A DNA stretch of 64,000 bases from Tetramitus jugosus (lineage: Eukaryota > Heterolobosea > Eutetramitea > Acrasida > Vahlkampfiidae), in the NCBI GenBank assembly GCA_937625935.1, contig OW569356.1, forward strand, positions 1 through 64,000. Direction: 5' to 3'. The stretch's first letter is position 1; every line of letters starts with the position of its first letter. The notes under the pieces were generated by a model. That model was not told the DNA's origin, searched no databases, and saw nothing but the letters and a program-made list of their open reading frames with translations. The translations under genes and the position numbers were made by a program. Positions 41,930 to 53,467 of this stretch are shown in pieces.

Positions 41930-42141
41930 GTTTTTTGTTGTTGTTGTTACAATGTGGATGGATTATCAATGGTTGTTGTTGTTGTTGTTGAAGAATTTTG
42001 TTGGTTGGTTGGTTGGTGTGATTCGATGTATGTTTGTTCGTGTGACTCGTCAAATAAAACGTAGAGAGTATAATTTAGTGAATGCATCAACAATCCAAAA
42101 GCTTTTGGGTCCTGGTCGGGAGGTTCTGAAATGAGATTCTC

Positions 42142-42166
42142 ACCTCTCCAGCTGAGAGGTTTTTTT
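42142..42166 (+). terminator. Hairpin followed by a run of seven T
   Basis: ACCTCTC (42142-42148) can pair perfectly with GAGAGGT (42154-42160) around a CAGCT loop, followed directly by TTTTTT. In bacteria this would be an intrinsic terminator. In a eukaryote it could end a polymerase III transcript reading rightward, but no A-box/B-box gene is recognised upstream. It lies in the 324-bp gap between the copper ATPase start and the RGS gene stop. Confidence 0.35.
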
Positions 42167-42253
42167 AAGGGTGGCGGAGAATAGGAGATCGGATCACTCC
42201 GCACTACGCAATTGCCACGCAGGATAGGAGGATCTGGGCCAGCACGTGACACG

Positions 42254-43795
42254 TTAATTCGACTGAGAACGTATATTTCTCTGTTCTTCTAAAAGTTTGT
42301 CCATGGTTGGCTTGTTCATCTCAATGAGTGCAAACTTGCCAAACTTGTCGTGCAGTTCTGGTTTGCCAGCTTCATGGTACCATACCAAGCACTTTTCCAT
42401 TCTCTTTGAGGCCTTGATCAAAAAGTTGGTTGCAACCTTCTTCTCGATCCATTTGGTAAATGCATTGTCTCCGTCCATCTTGCCTCCAAAAGCATTGGAT
42501 GTGACCTGGATCCATTGACAACAATTGTCTCCCAGATCACGGAACACTTGATAATTGTACAATCTCATATGAACAGCTCTGCCCTTTTTGGCAGCATCAG
42601 CTTCACTCAGTGCCTCTATTGGATATGGTTTCAACAGGTCAAAGTAAGTGTTGCTCTCTGGCGAATATGTTGACGTGCCACACATGGGAATGAATCGCTT
42701 ATTGGCAAACGGAACACCAAGGTTCATATTGATCACTGACACGTACGTATAGAACATTGGATCAAATTGTTGTTTTTGCTCCTGCTTTTGCTGTTGTTGT
42801 TCGAATTGTTCTGTGGAGAACTCTGGTTCAACTAAGCACTGTTTCGACATCACTGATCCTTCATGAGATGAAGAATTCTGAGCAACATTCGAGCTGCTAT
42901 TGTTGTTGTTACTAATGTTCTCACTTGATCCTTTTTGTTGCTTTGCCTTCATTGGAGTTTCCATGTCCTCCACTTTTAATATCGTACTCTTTGAATCAGT
43001 GGCACTGAACGTAAATATCTCTGAATACTTTTCCTCACTGAAAAACACTTTGAACACATCTGTACTGGAGCAATTAAAGGTCCACACAGTCTTTGTCGTC
43101 CATATTTTTCCATGTTTCTTCTCACAATCTTGGTCAAGAACGTTGAGTGTGCTCCGGAAGAGCATTACAGATCGGACCATCTTTCTACCAAAGTGTCTAC
43201 TCATTCTTAGGTCCCAATTGATACCATCTCTCGTAGAATTGTTGACCAGAGAGATGTCTTTGGTAGTCATCATTAACCTTTCTTCGTCCTCTGCTGTGAT
43301 GAGCACTTGTTTGAGATGAGACTTGTGTACGGCAACTTGTTCCAGATCAGCCGCTGTTTTGAGGGTTTTTCTCACCCATCCAAGCCAGAATTCGCTACGT
43401 ACAAAACGAGGAAACGTATCATTCTCAATCATGTGCAAAGCAGCTGTAATTCCGTTCATAAACACATTTTTTGCCGAAGTTCGAGTTTGTTGCTCTTGAG
43501 GCAACTGCTCAAACTCAGCTACGGCTTTGGTGATGGTCTCTACTTCTTCATTGCTCAAATTGATCTGCTTGTTACTGTTTCGCTTCACAAACGAATTGTA
43601 AATGAGTTGTACGAGTGCAACAAGTTTTTCACTTGGGCCCACAAAGGAATCGAACTCGAGGCAGTGACAATAAAAGAGTAGTGACTCTTCATTGTGTTCT
43701 TTCATCATGTGTTGCATCAGACGTTCGAGAGCTTTTGGATAATTGAGTACCTTGGTGAAAACGTACTGATATTCGTAGTATTGAATCTTGGGCAT
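42254..43795 (-). CDS. RGS-domain protein with a START-like C-terminal domain
   Basis: The ATG at 43795-43793 gives 513 residues. Residues about 15-140 fit a regulator of G-protein signalling box: KALERLMQHMMKEHNEESLLFYCHCLEF, a Phe/Tyr-rich helix pattern, and SAKNVFMNGITAALHMIENDTFPRFVRSEFW. RGS boxes speed GTP hydrolysis by G-alpha subunits. Residues about 225-490 resemble a START/StAR-related lipid-binding domain (IWTTKTVWTFNCSSTDVFKVFF, NCCQWIQVTSNAFGGKMDGDNAFTKWIEKKVATNFLIKASKRM), interrupted by a low-complexity Gln/Ser/Asn insertion at about 285-345. The START call rests on pattern only and is less certain than the RGS call. A lipid-tethered regulator of heterotrimeric G signalling is a reasonable hypothesis. 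No introns are seen. Confidence 0.75.
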   Translation of the reverse strand: MPKIQYYEYQYVFTKVLNYPKALERLMQHMMKEHNEESLLFYCHCLEFDSFVGPSEKLVALVQLIYNSFVKRNSNKQINLSNEEVETITKAVAEFEQLPQEQQTRTSAKNVFMNGITAALHMIENDTFPRFVRSEFWLGWVRKTLKTAADLEQVAVHKSHLKQVLITAEDEERLMMTTKDISLVNNSTRDGINWDLRMSRHFGRKMVRSVMLFRSTLNVLDQDCEKKHGKIWTTKTVWTFNCSSTDVFKVFFSEEKYSEIFTFSATDSKSTILKVEDMETPMKAKQQKGSSENISNNNNSSSNVAQNSSSHEGSVMSKQCLVEPEFSTEQFEQQQQKQEQKQQFDPMFYTYVSVINMNLGVPFANKRFIPMCGTSTYSPESNTYFDLLKPYPIEALSEADAAKKGRAVHMRLYNYQVFRDLGDNCCQWIQVTSNAFGGKMDGDNAFTKWIEKKVATNFLIKASKRMEKCLVWYHEAGKPELHDKFGKFALIEMNKPTMDKLLEEQRNIRSQSN

Positions 43796-44420
43796 CGTTT
43801 TTGTTTTCTGGGTCCGGAAGAATTTCGTGGTAGAAGAACCTGCAATGTGATTTTACTCTTGAGGGATGTCGACTGGATTTTAAAAACTTTGATCACTACG
43901 GTGGCCACTGAGATCAAAAGTAAACACACAGAAAGTTAAGGCAGGGTGATGTGTGTTTCGTGTTGTTTTGATGGGAGAAGCGGAAGAAGGTGCTGGGCCT
44001 ATTGGATATTTGTTATCAGAAATCGATCTGGGTGTCTCCGAAAAACGTGAAGGTCAAAGACCCATTTATACGTTGTCGTGAATTAAATGGGCTTACGCCA
44101 CAATTGTTCAAGAGTTGACGACAGTTGACAGGTGACAAACATGACAGCTTTGCTGCAGATTACTCAAAAAGGGGAAAATTATGGTTTATGTCCGGTTACG
44201 AACTTTTTGTTACACCATAACACACTCCATTCATCACATGCAATTGGGAGAAACATCATCGTTAACAAACCATTACTGAGAAGAAATTTTTGATGATTTT
44301 ATATTGGTTCTTGAAAAAGTGTGTCTGTGTTAAAATCTGGATTTGGCAGTAACACTTATGGCAGAATTTATTCCTCGCCTCGAATCTTGCGACTTCCTAA
44401 TCCGACGGAGGACATTCAAT
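43796..44420. other. Intergenic region upstream of the RGS gene
   Basis: This 625-bp stretch contains no frame with protein-like composition longer than about 40 codons and no recognisable RNA gene. It presumably holds the RGS promoter and the 3' flank of the long coiled-coil gene. Confidence 0.4.
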
Positions 44421-47400
44421 TTACTCCTCCGCTGAAGTGACAACGGCCAGCTCTCTGTGTCGCCTTCTTTTCAGTCTCTTATCTTTGAGATTACTTGCTG
44501 TTTTATCAGCAATATTAAGTGCTATTGGGCTGAGAATCTTGATAGGACTGGGTGTTTTAGAATTTCTGTGGCTCTTGGGTCCCAGAGCTGGAGAGGACGG
44601 TGGTTTGTTCGGTGACTTTTGAGAATCAAGCGACAACAGGTCGGCCAGGCTGGGCACCAACACTTTACGGGCAGATCTCTTTCTCTTTGCCACTTTCATC
44701 CTATCTTCAGGGGTCATTGAGCTCTTTCTTCTGAGTTTCTTGAGAGATTGCATAATAAAGCTATTGTTAGAGCTAGTAGATGGTGTACTCTTCTGGTCGG
44801 GAGATGTTGTGAGATCGATAGGCAAGTTTTCAATGTCCAACGCCTTTTGCTCCACCGAAACCTCCGGTTGGGCAGTAGGACTATCACTGCGTGTTTTCTT
44901 TGCTCTCTTTGATTTTCTTTCAACGGTAGATACGAACTCAGGGCTGAAGTAGATTTGGCCAGCAGAAGCATCTTGGTTCAAGTCAGCCGAATCATGATAG
45001 ACCTTACGCTTGAGAGATGATCTAGCAGGTTTCGTCTGTGAATCACTATTGTTTCTTGGAGTGACAACCGGGGAGCTATTTTCTTGAAGAACTCCAGATT
45101 CAGCCAGTGATATTCTTCTGGAAGCTCTCCTCACGTGAACTGGTGTTGTGATAGGTGGTTCTTCTCTTCCATTCAATGAAGCTTTTAGTTTTTCATTCTC
45201 CCTTTGTAGAAGAAGGACTTGGTTGGCAACGTTATCAGTATTTTGGAGCATCTTCTTCATTTTGTCCATTTCTCTTTGTAGTTCCTTAATTCTTTGTTGT
45301 GCAGCATCGAAATTCTTACCCAGATTTTCGTGCTCCAGTCGTGATGTCAACATATGTTGATCTCTTCTACAAATTAACTTGTCAATGTAGCTACTCATTT
45401 CCTCTTCGCTTGGTTGTTCCATGCTTTCGACATCATTGCCAAATGCTGATCTCTCGGTTTTCATGATATAGCATTCGAGAGCTTGGACTCGTTGTTTGAA
45501 TCCGTTAGACTTCTTTTCCAGTTCTCGAATTGTTTGCTCAAAATCTTCAAATTTATCTTGAGACACATCCTTAATCAACGCACCCTTCTTGATAAGATTG
45601 TCTTGCTTTCTCAGTAGTTTCTTTTGCTCGTTGATTGTACGTTGCAATTGTGCGATTTTGTCAACGCTATCTTGAAGACTGTTGATTTCATTCTTGAGCT
45701 TGTCCACCTCTTCTTCATAATCCCCAACCTTTGACAATGCTGCATTACTGTCTCTTTGAGCTTCTGCTAACCGACTCTGATAGGACAAATTTTCTTCTTT
45801 TAAAGAGGTAATTGTTTCTTGCAGGAGCTGTGTCTGGGCATCAGAGTTCTCGTTGACATGAGAGAATTTGTATTTCAGATCATTCACAACTTCTTCTTTG
45901 TGGGAGAGTTGTTCAAGAAGATCCTTAATGTGAGCCTTCTTTTCTTCGATCAACTTTGTACTCTCTTTCTCCTTCTTCTTCATATGAGACTGTTGATTGT
46001 CCACTCGGGCTTCGAGCTCAATAATTTGATTGTTTTGAGCTTGAATAGTCTGTTTAGTTTCAGTCTTGAGAAGCAAGTACTTTGTGTTCAGGTCTTCATA
46101 CTCTCTCTTGGCTTCAGATCTAATGTCAATGATTGATTGATTGTGCTCCACATTCTTCTTATCTAGTTGATCGTTGAGATCTCTTGTTTGATCCTTCAAA
46201 TCTTGTTCGAACTTAAGGGTTATTTGTTCAATGATAGCACTCTTTTGTTCTGCAGTGCTCTTTGCGTCTGAGAGTTGTTTCAGCACTTTTTCCATCTCTT
46301 GATCATGCTTTGATTTAATAGCACATATTTCTTCTTCGTGCTTTTGTATTAATTTATCGAGTTTAGTTGCATGTTCGGATGTGGAAATCTCAAGACGAGC
46401 AGTTACTTCATCCAAGAATTCCTGACAGCGCTTATTTTCGAGAGTGAGCATATTAATCATTTCATCTTTCGATCTTCTCAGCTCTTCCATCTCGATCTTA
46501 AAAGATGCCATTGTCTCTGATATCTCATCATTCTCATGTGACAGTGTTTGATTCTCGGTCTCCAATTTTGACCGAATATCTTTGAGACGTTGCAACTTTT
46601 CCTTAAAACCTTCAATCTTTTGCTTACTATCTGTTTGTGCTCGCAGAATGACTTGTTCTTTCTCTTCAATAACTTTCGAAAGAGTTGATAGCTCATCTCT
46701 CATAACTTGTTTAGTCGCTTCAAGTTCATTGATGCGAGATTCGTATTCACTCTTCGAAGTATTGAGTGTGTCATGCGCTGACTGAAGATCATTTAGTTCA
46801 TTGATAGTGTTTTGCAGTCTGATTGACTGCTCGTTCAATGTCTTCTCTAAGTTCTTCTGTTCCAGCTGAAGTTCCTTGATTTGAGTTTTTAGTCCAGAGT
46901 TTTCCTCACTTAATGATTGGATTTCTGTGTTCATGCTATTGGATTTAGATTCGTATTCATTCGTCAAACGTTCGATACTTTCCTTATGATCGGAAATGGA
47001 TTCTTCAACAGAGGCTATTGTGACAAGTTGATTGCTTATGATAGAATCCTTTTGACGAATATCATTCATGATCGAATCAACTCGCTTTTGATGCTCCGAT
47101 TCCATTTCGTGAGATCTCTTCGCTAGAACATCTATTTGACATTTAAGATCAGTGATGTAATTTTCCTTATCTTTGAGCTCCTCAGTCTTCTCTTGAATCT
47201 TCAAGTTCATTTCCGATGTGATCTCGTTAATTTGATCCTGCAATGAAGAAGTTGCAAGAGTTTTGGTGTTCGACAATACGTCATAGTCCTTGTGCAAGTT
47301 GGATATTTCATCTTGCAGCGAAGCCAGTTGTTCTTTGTAGGATGCAACATTTTCGAGTATTTTCTCATTGCACTCTTCAGTTATTCGCGATGAACGATCG

Positions 47401-49906
47401 TCATACTCCTTCTTTAGTCGATTCAAAGTGTCATGATAGCTCTTCGTATTGAGCTCCATTTGTTTCTCGAGTTCCTCCTTCTGTTTTATGATCGCCATTA
47501 GTTGGTCATCAGCATCCATCTTCAATCGCTCGTTCTGTTCTCTATTCTGATTAGCGAGAGTTTCTAGTTCAGAATTCAGTTTCAAGATAACTTCTTGTGA
47601 TGAAGCCAGATGCTGCTCCAATTCTGCTCTCAATTTTTGGATTTGTTCTTCATACGTCTCTCTAACATCCTTGATCTTGGTTGCCATTTGTTCTGACAAT
47701 TCGATCGAAAGCGATTTCTTCTCTTCTGTTAATACTTCGATCATATCTTGGAGTTGAGAAATGGTTGATTCGTTATTGGACAAGTCGTTCATCAGGGACT
47801 TAATTTTGTTTTCTAGGGTTGAGGATTTTTGCTCCAGTGAGTGCAAGGCTTGGGAGTGCTCTTCATTCAACGATTTGGCCAGTTCTTGGAGCATGACTTC
47901 ATGTTTTGTGATTAGTTGGTGCTTTTGTGCTTCGAAATCAACTTGGACAGCAGCTAGCTTCTCTTGATATTCCCGAGTTGTAATCACAAAGGAGTCTGCT
48001 TGATGCTTGGATAGTTTCTCTTTCTCCTGGATCTCATTCTTCATTTCTTCCACAGCCGTTGCAAGTTCAGAGATTTGATAGTCCTTTTGCTTGAGGTCTA
48101 GTTGGTGATCTCTTGCCATATTTGACCAGTTCGTATTTGCATCTCTGATTTGGCTACGGAGTGATTCAGCCTCAGACCGAAGTGAATCCACCATTTGCTT
48201 GTATTGTTGGATTTCTGATTCATAGTTCATTATCATCGCCTCATCCAACACAACAGAGCTATGAACGACTGGAGAGGTGGGTGTAGAGATTCTTAATGAG
48301 CTTTGATGAGGTGTCTCGTCATCTACTGATTGTTCTTTCGGATCTGAGGCGATACTTGTCAAAGTACTGTTTGTGAGCACACTAGCAAATTGTTCCATAC
48401 ATTGGATAGATTCTAACTTGAGTTTCGAGTGCATATCCTTCAATTGCTTTAATTCACCATGAAGTAGTTGCAGATGAGATGGTAGGTTTCTATTTAACAC
48501 TGCTCGATCTAACTGTATTTTAGCAATTCGTAATTTCGCATCTTGCTCCACCTTCTCCTTTCGCAAGGTTTCTATAATTTCATTCTTGTTCTTCTTTACA
48601 TCTTTGAGTTCCTTCTCTAAATCGTGGATCGTCGTTTCATGAGTTTCAATTGCTTTCTTGAGAGACCGTATATCAGCGTCCTGACTACTTAATCTCCGTT
48701 CATATATTTTAATGTTTTCTTCGCATTGCTGTTTCACTGCTTCCATCTTTTGTTCGTTGATCACCTTGGCCTGTTCAATGGAGCGACTTGATTCTTCAGA
48801 GGTTTTCTCAAATTGCTTTAACTTTGTGGCCAGTTTCGCTCTTTCTTCCAAAGCTTCTTCCAGCTGATGCAAATAATTGACTAATTCTTGCTCGTGCTCC
48901 TGCTTCAGTTGTTGAAGTTTTTCGTTCACATACTTGAGGTTTGAGAGTTCATTGGAGCCAGACTTCAATTGATGATCTGCATTCGCGTGATCTTTCAATA
49001 ACTTATCCGTCTCCTTTTGGATCTTAATGCATAGCTGCTCTCTGTCTTGAGACTCTAGAGTCACTTGTTTCAAATCCTTTTTTGTGATTTCTAGCTCTTG
49101 TTCCACGAGCGTCAATTTGCGTTGTTCCTCTAATAATTTGTTTTTCAGGTCAATATATCTCCTGTTACTGACCATGCTATCGTGTTCCGATTCATCAGGC
49201 AATACTCTTTGTTGATCCTTCAACAGTTCACTTTTCTCATTTTCGAACTTAATCTTGAGAGAGTCCATTGATAGTCTCATTGCTTCACTCTTTTGTTCCA
49301 AGCGTTTCATTTCGTTGGCCATCGCCAAAATGTGTGCATCCTTTTCCTGAAGAATTGCCTGCAATTCTTTTTCTCTTTTTTCAAATTGTTCCATATCTTT
49401 TCTTTGAGGTTCATTGAATGACTGAATGTGAGTATTTAATTTCTCACAGTCCTTCTTTGAATTATTTTTGGTTTCACTGTACAGTTGATTTAACTCGTTC
49501 ACTTTCGAGTGAATATCTCTCTCAAGCGTTTCAATCAATTTTCTTTGATGTGAGCACTCTTGGGCCTGTGTTTTCACTTTTCCTTGCAACAAATCAATGT
49601 TGCTGTTGAGTCTGGACACATCCTCGATGAGACTGTCTCTTTCACTCTGGATCGATTGTAATTGATTCTTCAACGCATCGACATCTTGAATCAATTTGAT
49701 GTTTGCTTCTTTAGTGTTGTCATGAGACTGTTGGTTGGCTTTTGTGACTTGAATCTCAATCTGATTTCACATGGTGAGTCATTGGTGGTGAGAAGGGAAA
49801 GGATATCTTTTGGAATTGACACAAGAAATGAAAAAAAAGAGAGTCGTACCTTTGACATGACAGAGGAAGGGATGTTGTCATTGTGAAAACTTGAGTGCCA
49901 GTCCAT
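44421..49906 (-). CDS. Long coiled-coil protein with basic C-terminal domain, two exons, 1798 aa
   Basis: Exon 1 is 49906-49850 (MDWHSSFHNDNIPSSVMSK) and exon 2 is 49760-44421. The 89-nt intron runs from GTACGA to ATCAG, and the phase is exact, giving 19 + 1779 residues. Residues about 20-1480 are almost continuous heptad coiled coil rich in Glu/Lys/Gln/Leu with few breaks. The last 280 residues are Ser/Pro/Lys-rich with several bipartite nuclear signals (ERKSKRAKKTRSDSP, KKLRRKSSMTPEDRMKVAKRKRSARK) and SP/TP sites that could be phosphorylated by cyclin-dependent kinases (SPIKILSPIALN). Size and layout resemble nuclear-pore basket, kinetochore or spindle-pole coiled-coil proteins, but sequence alone does not choose among them. 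Confidence 0.8.
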
Positions 49907-50090
49907 TGCTTGTTGCTGTGAGAAGAATGGGTGTTGTTCAATTAAATACTATAAATTGGCTAGTTTTGTTTTGGCAGAAAGAACAATGGGACAACGTCAA
50001 TAATTTTCGATGGGTCCGCGCCAAATTTTTGGCGCCAAACGGACAAAATATAAAGTTGGAGGAGAAATATGGAGATATTTAGATATCGGA

Positions 50091-50163
50091 GGTCGTTTAG
50101 CTCAGTCGGTAGAGCGTTGGTCTAATAAGCCATTGGTCGCAGGTTCGATCCCTGCAACGACCA
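50091..50163 (+). tRNA. tRNA-Ile (anticodon AAU)
   Basis: A 73-nt cloverleaf is complete: acceptor GGTCGTT/AACGACC, D-arm GCTC...GAGC, anticodon loop CTAATAA giving AAU, variable loop of five, T-arm GCAGG-TTCGATC-CCTGC and discriminator A. The A box (TAGCTCAGTCGG) and B box (GGTTCGATCC) are intact, there is no intron, and a TTTTT polymerase III terminator follows at about 50168-50172. The A in position 34 would be read as inosine. Confidence 0.95.
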
Positions 50164-50239
50164 CATATTTTTGTGTTATTTTTCGTTTATGGACCAGAGC
50201 TTTATTGGATACGATGTTGCAGACTTCGAGTGTAAGCAA

Positions 50240-51130
50240 TTACTGTGAATGAGTGCTTCTCTTCTTTCCTACACCGACAACGATGGCAACGTTTTTCTCT
50301 TTACCCTTTTGTTGGGCCTGTCTGAAGAATTCTTCCTCTCCCAACTCTGCAAACTTCTGCACTGGATTCTCTAACCATGTTTCCCAATGGGCATCAACTC
50401 GAGAAACCTGGAATCCCGCCGCTGTTAGTGTGTTTCCGAGGAGCATTTCATTCCAAGTATACAAATGATTGTTCTTATCATGAGGAACCCATTTCTCTGG
50501 ATTCGATTCATGTTTAATCGTGGCAACAATCGTTCCGCCTTCCTTTAGTTTGTAAAACAGTTTTCTCAACTCTTGTACAGGATTCTCCACATGTTCAATC
50601 ACTGATGTCGTAACAATAATATCGATACGATCATCAGGCAAATCGTCGCTGTACTTTACAAACTTAATGTCAGGATAATTCTTTGCAGCTTCTTCACGAG
50701 CAATATCATTCAACTCTACACCAAATCGTTGACTGCACTTCTTCATGTTGGCGATCACAGCCCCAGAAGAACTACCAAACTCTGCACACACATCTCCCTT
50801 CTTGACATAATCTCTCCAGTATCTCTGTTTGAATTGACCACCAAAGACGTTCAAGCTTTTTTGCCAAGCAAAGTACTTTGAGTCATAATGAGTGATACTG
50901 GTCGATTGGTCATTGTTTGGAGCAGGGGAATCCGGTGTCACACGTTTAAAGCTCCTCAACTGACGAGAGCTCTCTTCTAATTGCTTCTGTAGTCGATCCA
51001 TTTCATCCTTCATGGAGACTGCTTGGTTACTACGTGAGAGAGAGATTGAAAAGACAAGGAAGATGAGAATTGCAACGATGATAGCAACCAATAAAATGGG
51101 TTGTCGTTTGATAATGGTTTGATAGTTCAT
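50240..51130 (-). CDS. Membrane-anchored class I SAM-dependent methyltransferase
   Basis: The ATG at 51130-51128 gives 296 residues. Residues 10-32 are a single hydrophobic helix after a short basic N-terminus, so a type II signal anchor is likely, followed by a short coiled coil (KDEMDRLQKQLEESSRQLRS). The lumenal or cytosolic catalytic domain has motif I VCAEFGSSSG (114-123), FGVELND as motif II, and DIIVTTSVIEHVENP as motif IV, typical of methyltransferase type 11/12 folds. The loop KHESNPEKWVPHDKNNHLYTWNEM follows motif V. The substrate is unknown. Topology suggests an endomembrane role, perhaps on a glycan or lipid. Confidence 0.82.
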   Translation of the reverse strand: MNYQTIIKRQPILLVAIIVAILIFLVFSISLSRSNQAVSMKDEMDRLQKQLEESSRQLRSFKRVTPDSPAPNNDQSTSITHYDSKYFAWQKSLNVFGGQFKQRYWRDYVKKGDVCAEFGSSSGAVIANMKKCSQRFGVELNDIAREEAAKNYPDIKFVKYSDDLPDDRIDIIVTTSVIEHVENPVQELRKLFYKLKEGGTIVATIKHESNPEKWVPHDKNNHLYTWNEMLLGNTLTAAGFQVSRVDAHWETWLENPVQKFAELGEEEFFRQAQQKGKEKNVAIVVGVGKKRSTHSQ

Positions 51131-51483
51131 TATGAGTATATAGAGGTTCTTTACGAGTTTTTGTGTGTGTAAGGCTACAACGACGTCGTTGAGGTTTTTG
51201 CCAAATTGGGCTTTAAGTTTATGTCGGAAAACAGTAGATACGTTTCTTTTCGGTCAATGTCGGAGGAATCCACAACTATCACAGCCTAGGTTGGATTCTG
51301 GGCGTCGAAGAGAGTTGTTGAAATTCAGCCAATTCATTTCGAACTTTCGATTCTTCTCAAGAATCCAGAGTGTCATTTTGCTGGGAGAAGGTTCAAGAAG
51401 AAGCTCGTCCACTGTTTCATTTTTGAATATGAAATTCTCCGTCTTTGAACCAACAACGAACCAAGATCTCAAACAACGAACCA

Positions 51484-53178
51484 ATGCAAGGCGCAGCTCC
51501 ACCGCCAACTTTTACGGCTATGCACCAAAAACTTGCGCTCTATCACTGTGCTCTGACTCTCCAAAAGATCAAGGGTCAACCATGCTGTTCCAACCTGGGG
51601 GATGGCACTGTGTTCGACATGGATAACATTCTGCCCTTTATTGACCAGTATCACTTGCATCCAGTGACTGGTGAGAAGCCATTTGAACGATCGAATCTCA
51701 TTCCACTTCATTTCTCCTTCCATGACAATGGTCAAATGTTTTGTCCTGTGACTCTCAAGACACTGAACCAAAATTCGCACATTGTTGCGATTGCAACGAG
51801 TGGCAATGTGTACTCGTATGAAGCAGTCAAGAATACAGTGTTGAACGTTGAGGATCCATCGGTTAAGATGCATGATTTGTTGGATGAAAATATTGAGTTT
51901 ACAAAGCGGGATATTATTACTTTACAAAATCCAAAGGACATGTCATCTTTGAGAGACATTAATCAGTTTTATCATTTTAAGCATGGTTTGGCAGTGACTG
52001 GTGGTGATGATGACAATCAAGGAATTAACAAGACACAAGCCATGAAGAAAATATTGGATCAAGTGACTCCTACGAGTGCTTCCGGACAACAACGCGAAAG
52101 CTCCGGAGAGTCAAAACCACAGGTTGGTACCAAGAAAACACAAAAGGAAGGAGCTACTCTCACGAAAACGACACAAAAGACTACTCCTGCTAAAAAGGCT
52201 ACAGCAAACGTTGTAACAACGAGTCAATCCAGAGCGTCTGCTCTCACATCATCTGCTGTGAACGTTGTGAATCGTACGTTCGCGAACAAGGAAGATCAAT
52301 TGGCTGCCGATAAATTGAAGGAGTTCCGCTCGCAAAAGTTTCAGCAGTATGAACGGATCAAGAAAAAGTTAAAGAAGAGCAAACAAAAGTCATATGTTGC
52401 TCTGCACACGTCAATGGGTGACATTAATCTAGAACTCTATCCCTATTTGGTTCCTCAAACGTGTGACAACTTCCTGGGCTTGTGCGAGAAGGGCTACTAT
52501 GACGGAACAATATTCCATCGGTTGATCAGCAATTTTATGATACAGGGTGGTGACCCGACAGGAACAGGCAGAGGAGGAGAGTCATTGTGGGGCGAGAATT
52601 TTAAAGATGAATTCCATACATCTTTGAAGCATGACAAGCCTGGTATTCTATCAATGGCCAATCGAGGTAAGGATACGAACGGAAGTCAATTTTTCATCAC
52701 TTTCAAAGCAACACCTCATCTCGATAACAAGCACACGGTATTTGGTTGTGTGGTGGATGGGATGGACACGCTGCTCCAAATGCAACTCGTCCCAACAGAT
52801 GCAAAAACCTCCAAGCCCTTGACACCTATCACTATTGAAGGTGTAACTGTGCACAACAATCCATTTGCAGAGGATGAGGCACAACAGAAACGAATCACTG
52901 AAAGGGAGAGAGAACAAAACAGAGAAACGAGCACAAGTTACGGAAGGTGGTTCTCTGATCCCACTTCGTCATCGACTGCTGCTGAGTCCACCAAAAAGAA
53001 AGTCGGTGGGGTAGGAAAATACATCAGCAAAGACGCACTCAACAATGGCCTCCAGCTAGACTTTAAAAATGCCCTCAAACGAGGCAGGAACGAAGCACAG
53101 ACTACAACAGAGAACACGGAGCAACCTCCAGCTAAGAAGCCCAACAGTGGAAATCAATTCAATTTCTCGAACTGGTAA
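51484..53178 (+). CDS. PPIL2: PPIL2-like U-box peptidyl-prolyl isomerase (cyclophilin-60)
   Basis: The first in-frame ATG is at 51484, giving 564 residues; the usual N-terminal lysine-rich start of PPIL2 is not seen and may lie in an unrecognised upstream exon. Residues about 20-120 match the double U-box region (HCALTLQKIKGQPCC, GTVFDMDNILPFI, HIVAIATSGNVYSYEAV). A Ser/Thr/Lys-rich linker follows. The cyclophilin domain (about 302-455) has TIFHRLISNFMIQGGDPTGTGRGGES, MANRGKDTNGSQFFITFKATPHLDNKHTVFG. The catalytic FHR arginine and the active-site FxxQ are present. In animals and yeast this nuclear protein associates with the spliceosome and has ubiquitin-ligase activity. Confidence 0.92.
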   Translation: MQGAAPPPTFTAMHQKLALYHCALTLQKIKGQPCCSNLGDGTVFDMDNILPFIDQYHLHPVTGEKPFERSNLIPLHFSFHDNGQMFCPVTLKTLNQNSHIVAIATSGNVYSYEAVKNTVLNVEDPSVKMHDLLDENIEFTKRDIITLQNPKDMSSLRDINQFYHFKHGLAVTGGDDDNQGINKTQAMKKILDQVTPTSASGQQRESSGESKPQVGTKKTQKEGATLTKTTQKTTPAKKATANVVTTSQSRASALTSSAVNVVNRTFANKEDQLAADKLKEFRSQKFQQYERIKKKLKKSKQKSYVALHTSMGDINLELYPYLVPQTCDNFLGLCEKGYYDGTIFHRLISNFMIQGGDPTGTGRGGESLWGENFKDEFHTSLKHDKPGILSMANRGKDTNGSQFFITFKATPHLDNKHTVFGCVVDGMDTLLQMQLVPTDAKTSKPLTPITIEGVTVHNNPFAEDEAQQKRITEREREQNRETSTSYGRWFSDPTSSSTAAESTKKKVGGVGKYISKDALNNGLQLDFKNALKRGRNEAQTTTENTEQPPAKKPNSGNQFNFSNW

Positions 53179-53467
53179 AAAGTATTTCACACAGCACCCA
53201 TAATATCTCCGTCGGTTTTCACATAATTTTTGGCCATAAATCAAACCAGAAACACCGCGACCCACTTGTGCCCAAACATATTTCATTGTTCTGAGGTGCA
53301 GTCCTTAGGGCTGTGCAGTGTTGACGACAATGAGCAAATTGTTATTTACTGACGACCAGGGAGTAAAGCACCCAGGATCGATATGATGTTCTATCGAATA
53401 ATAGAAGATTTCGGAATAATCTAGACATTATGATGAATTCACTTTTGGTGTTATTGATACAGTTGAC

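Noticed and set aside
43971..44084. 36-codon plus-strand ORF in the gap before the RGS gene
   Set aside because: It is too short, has no motif or conserved context, and is expected by chance.
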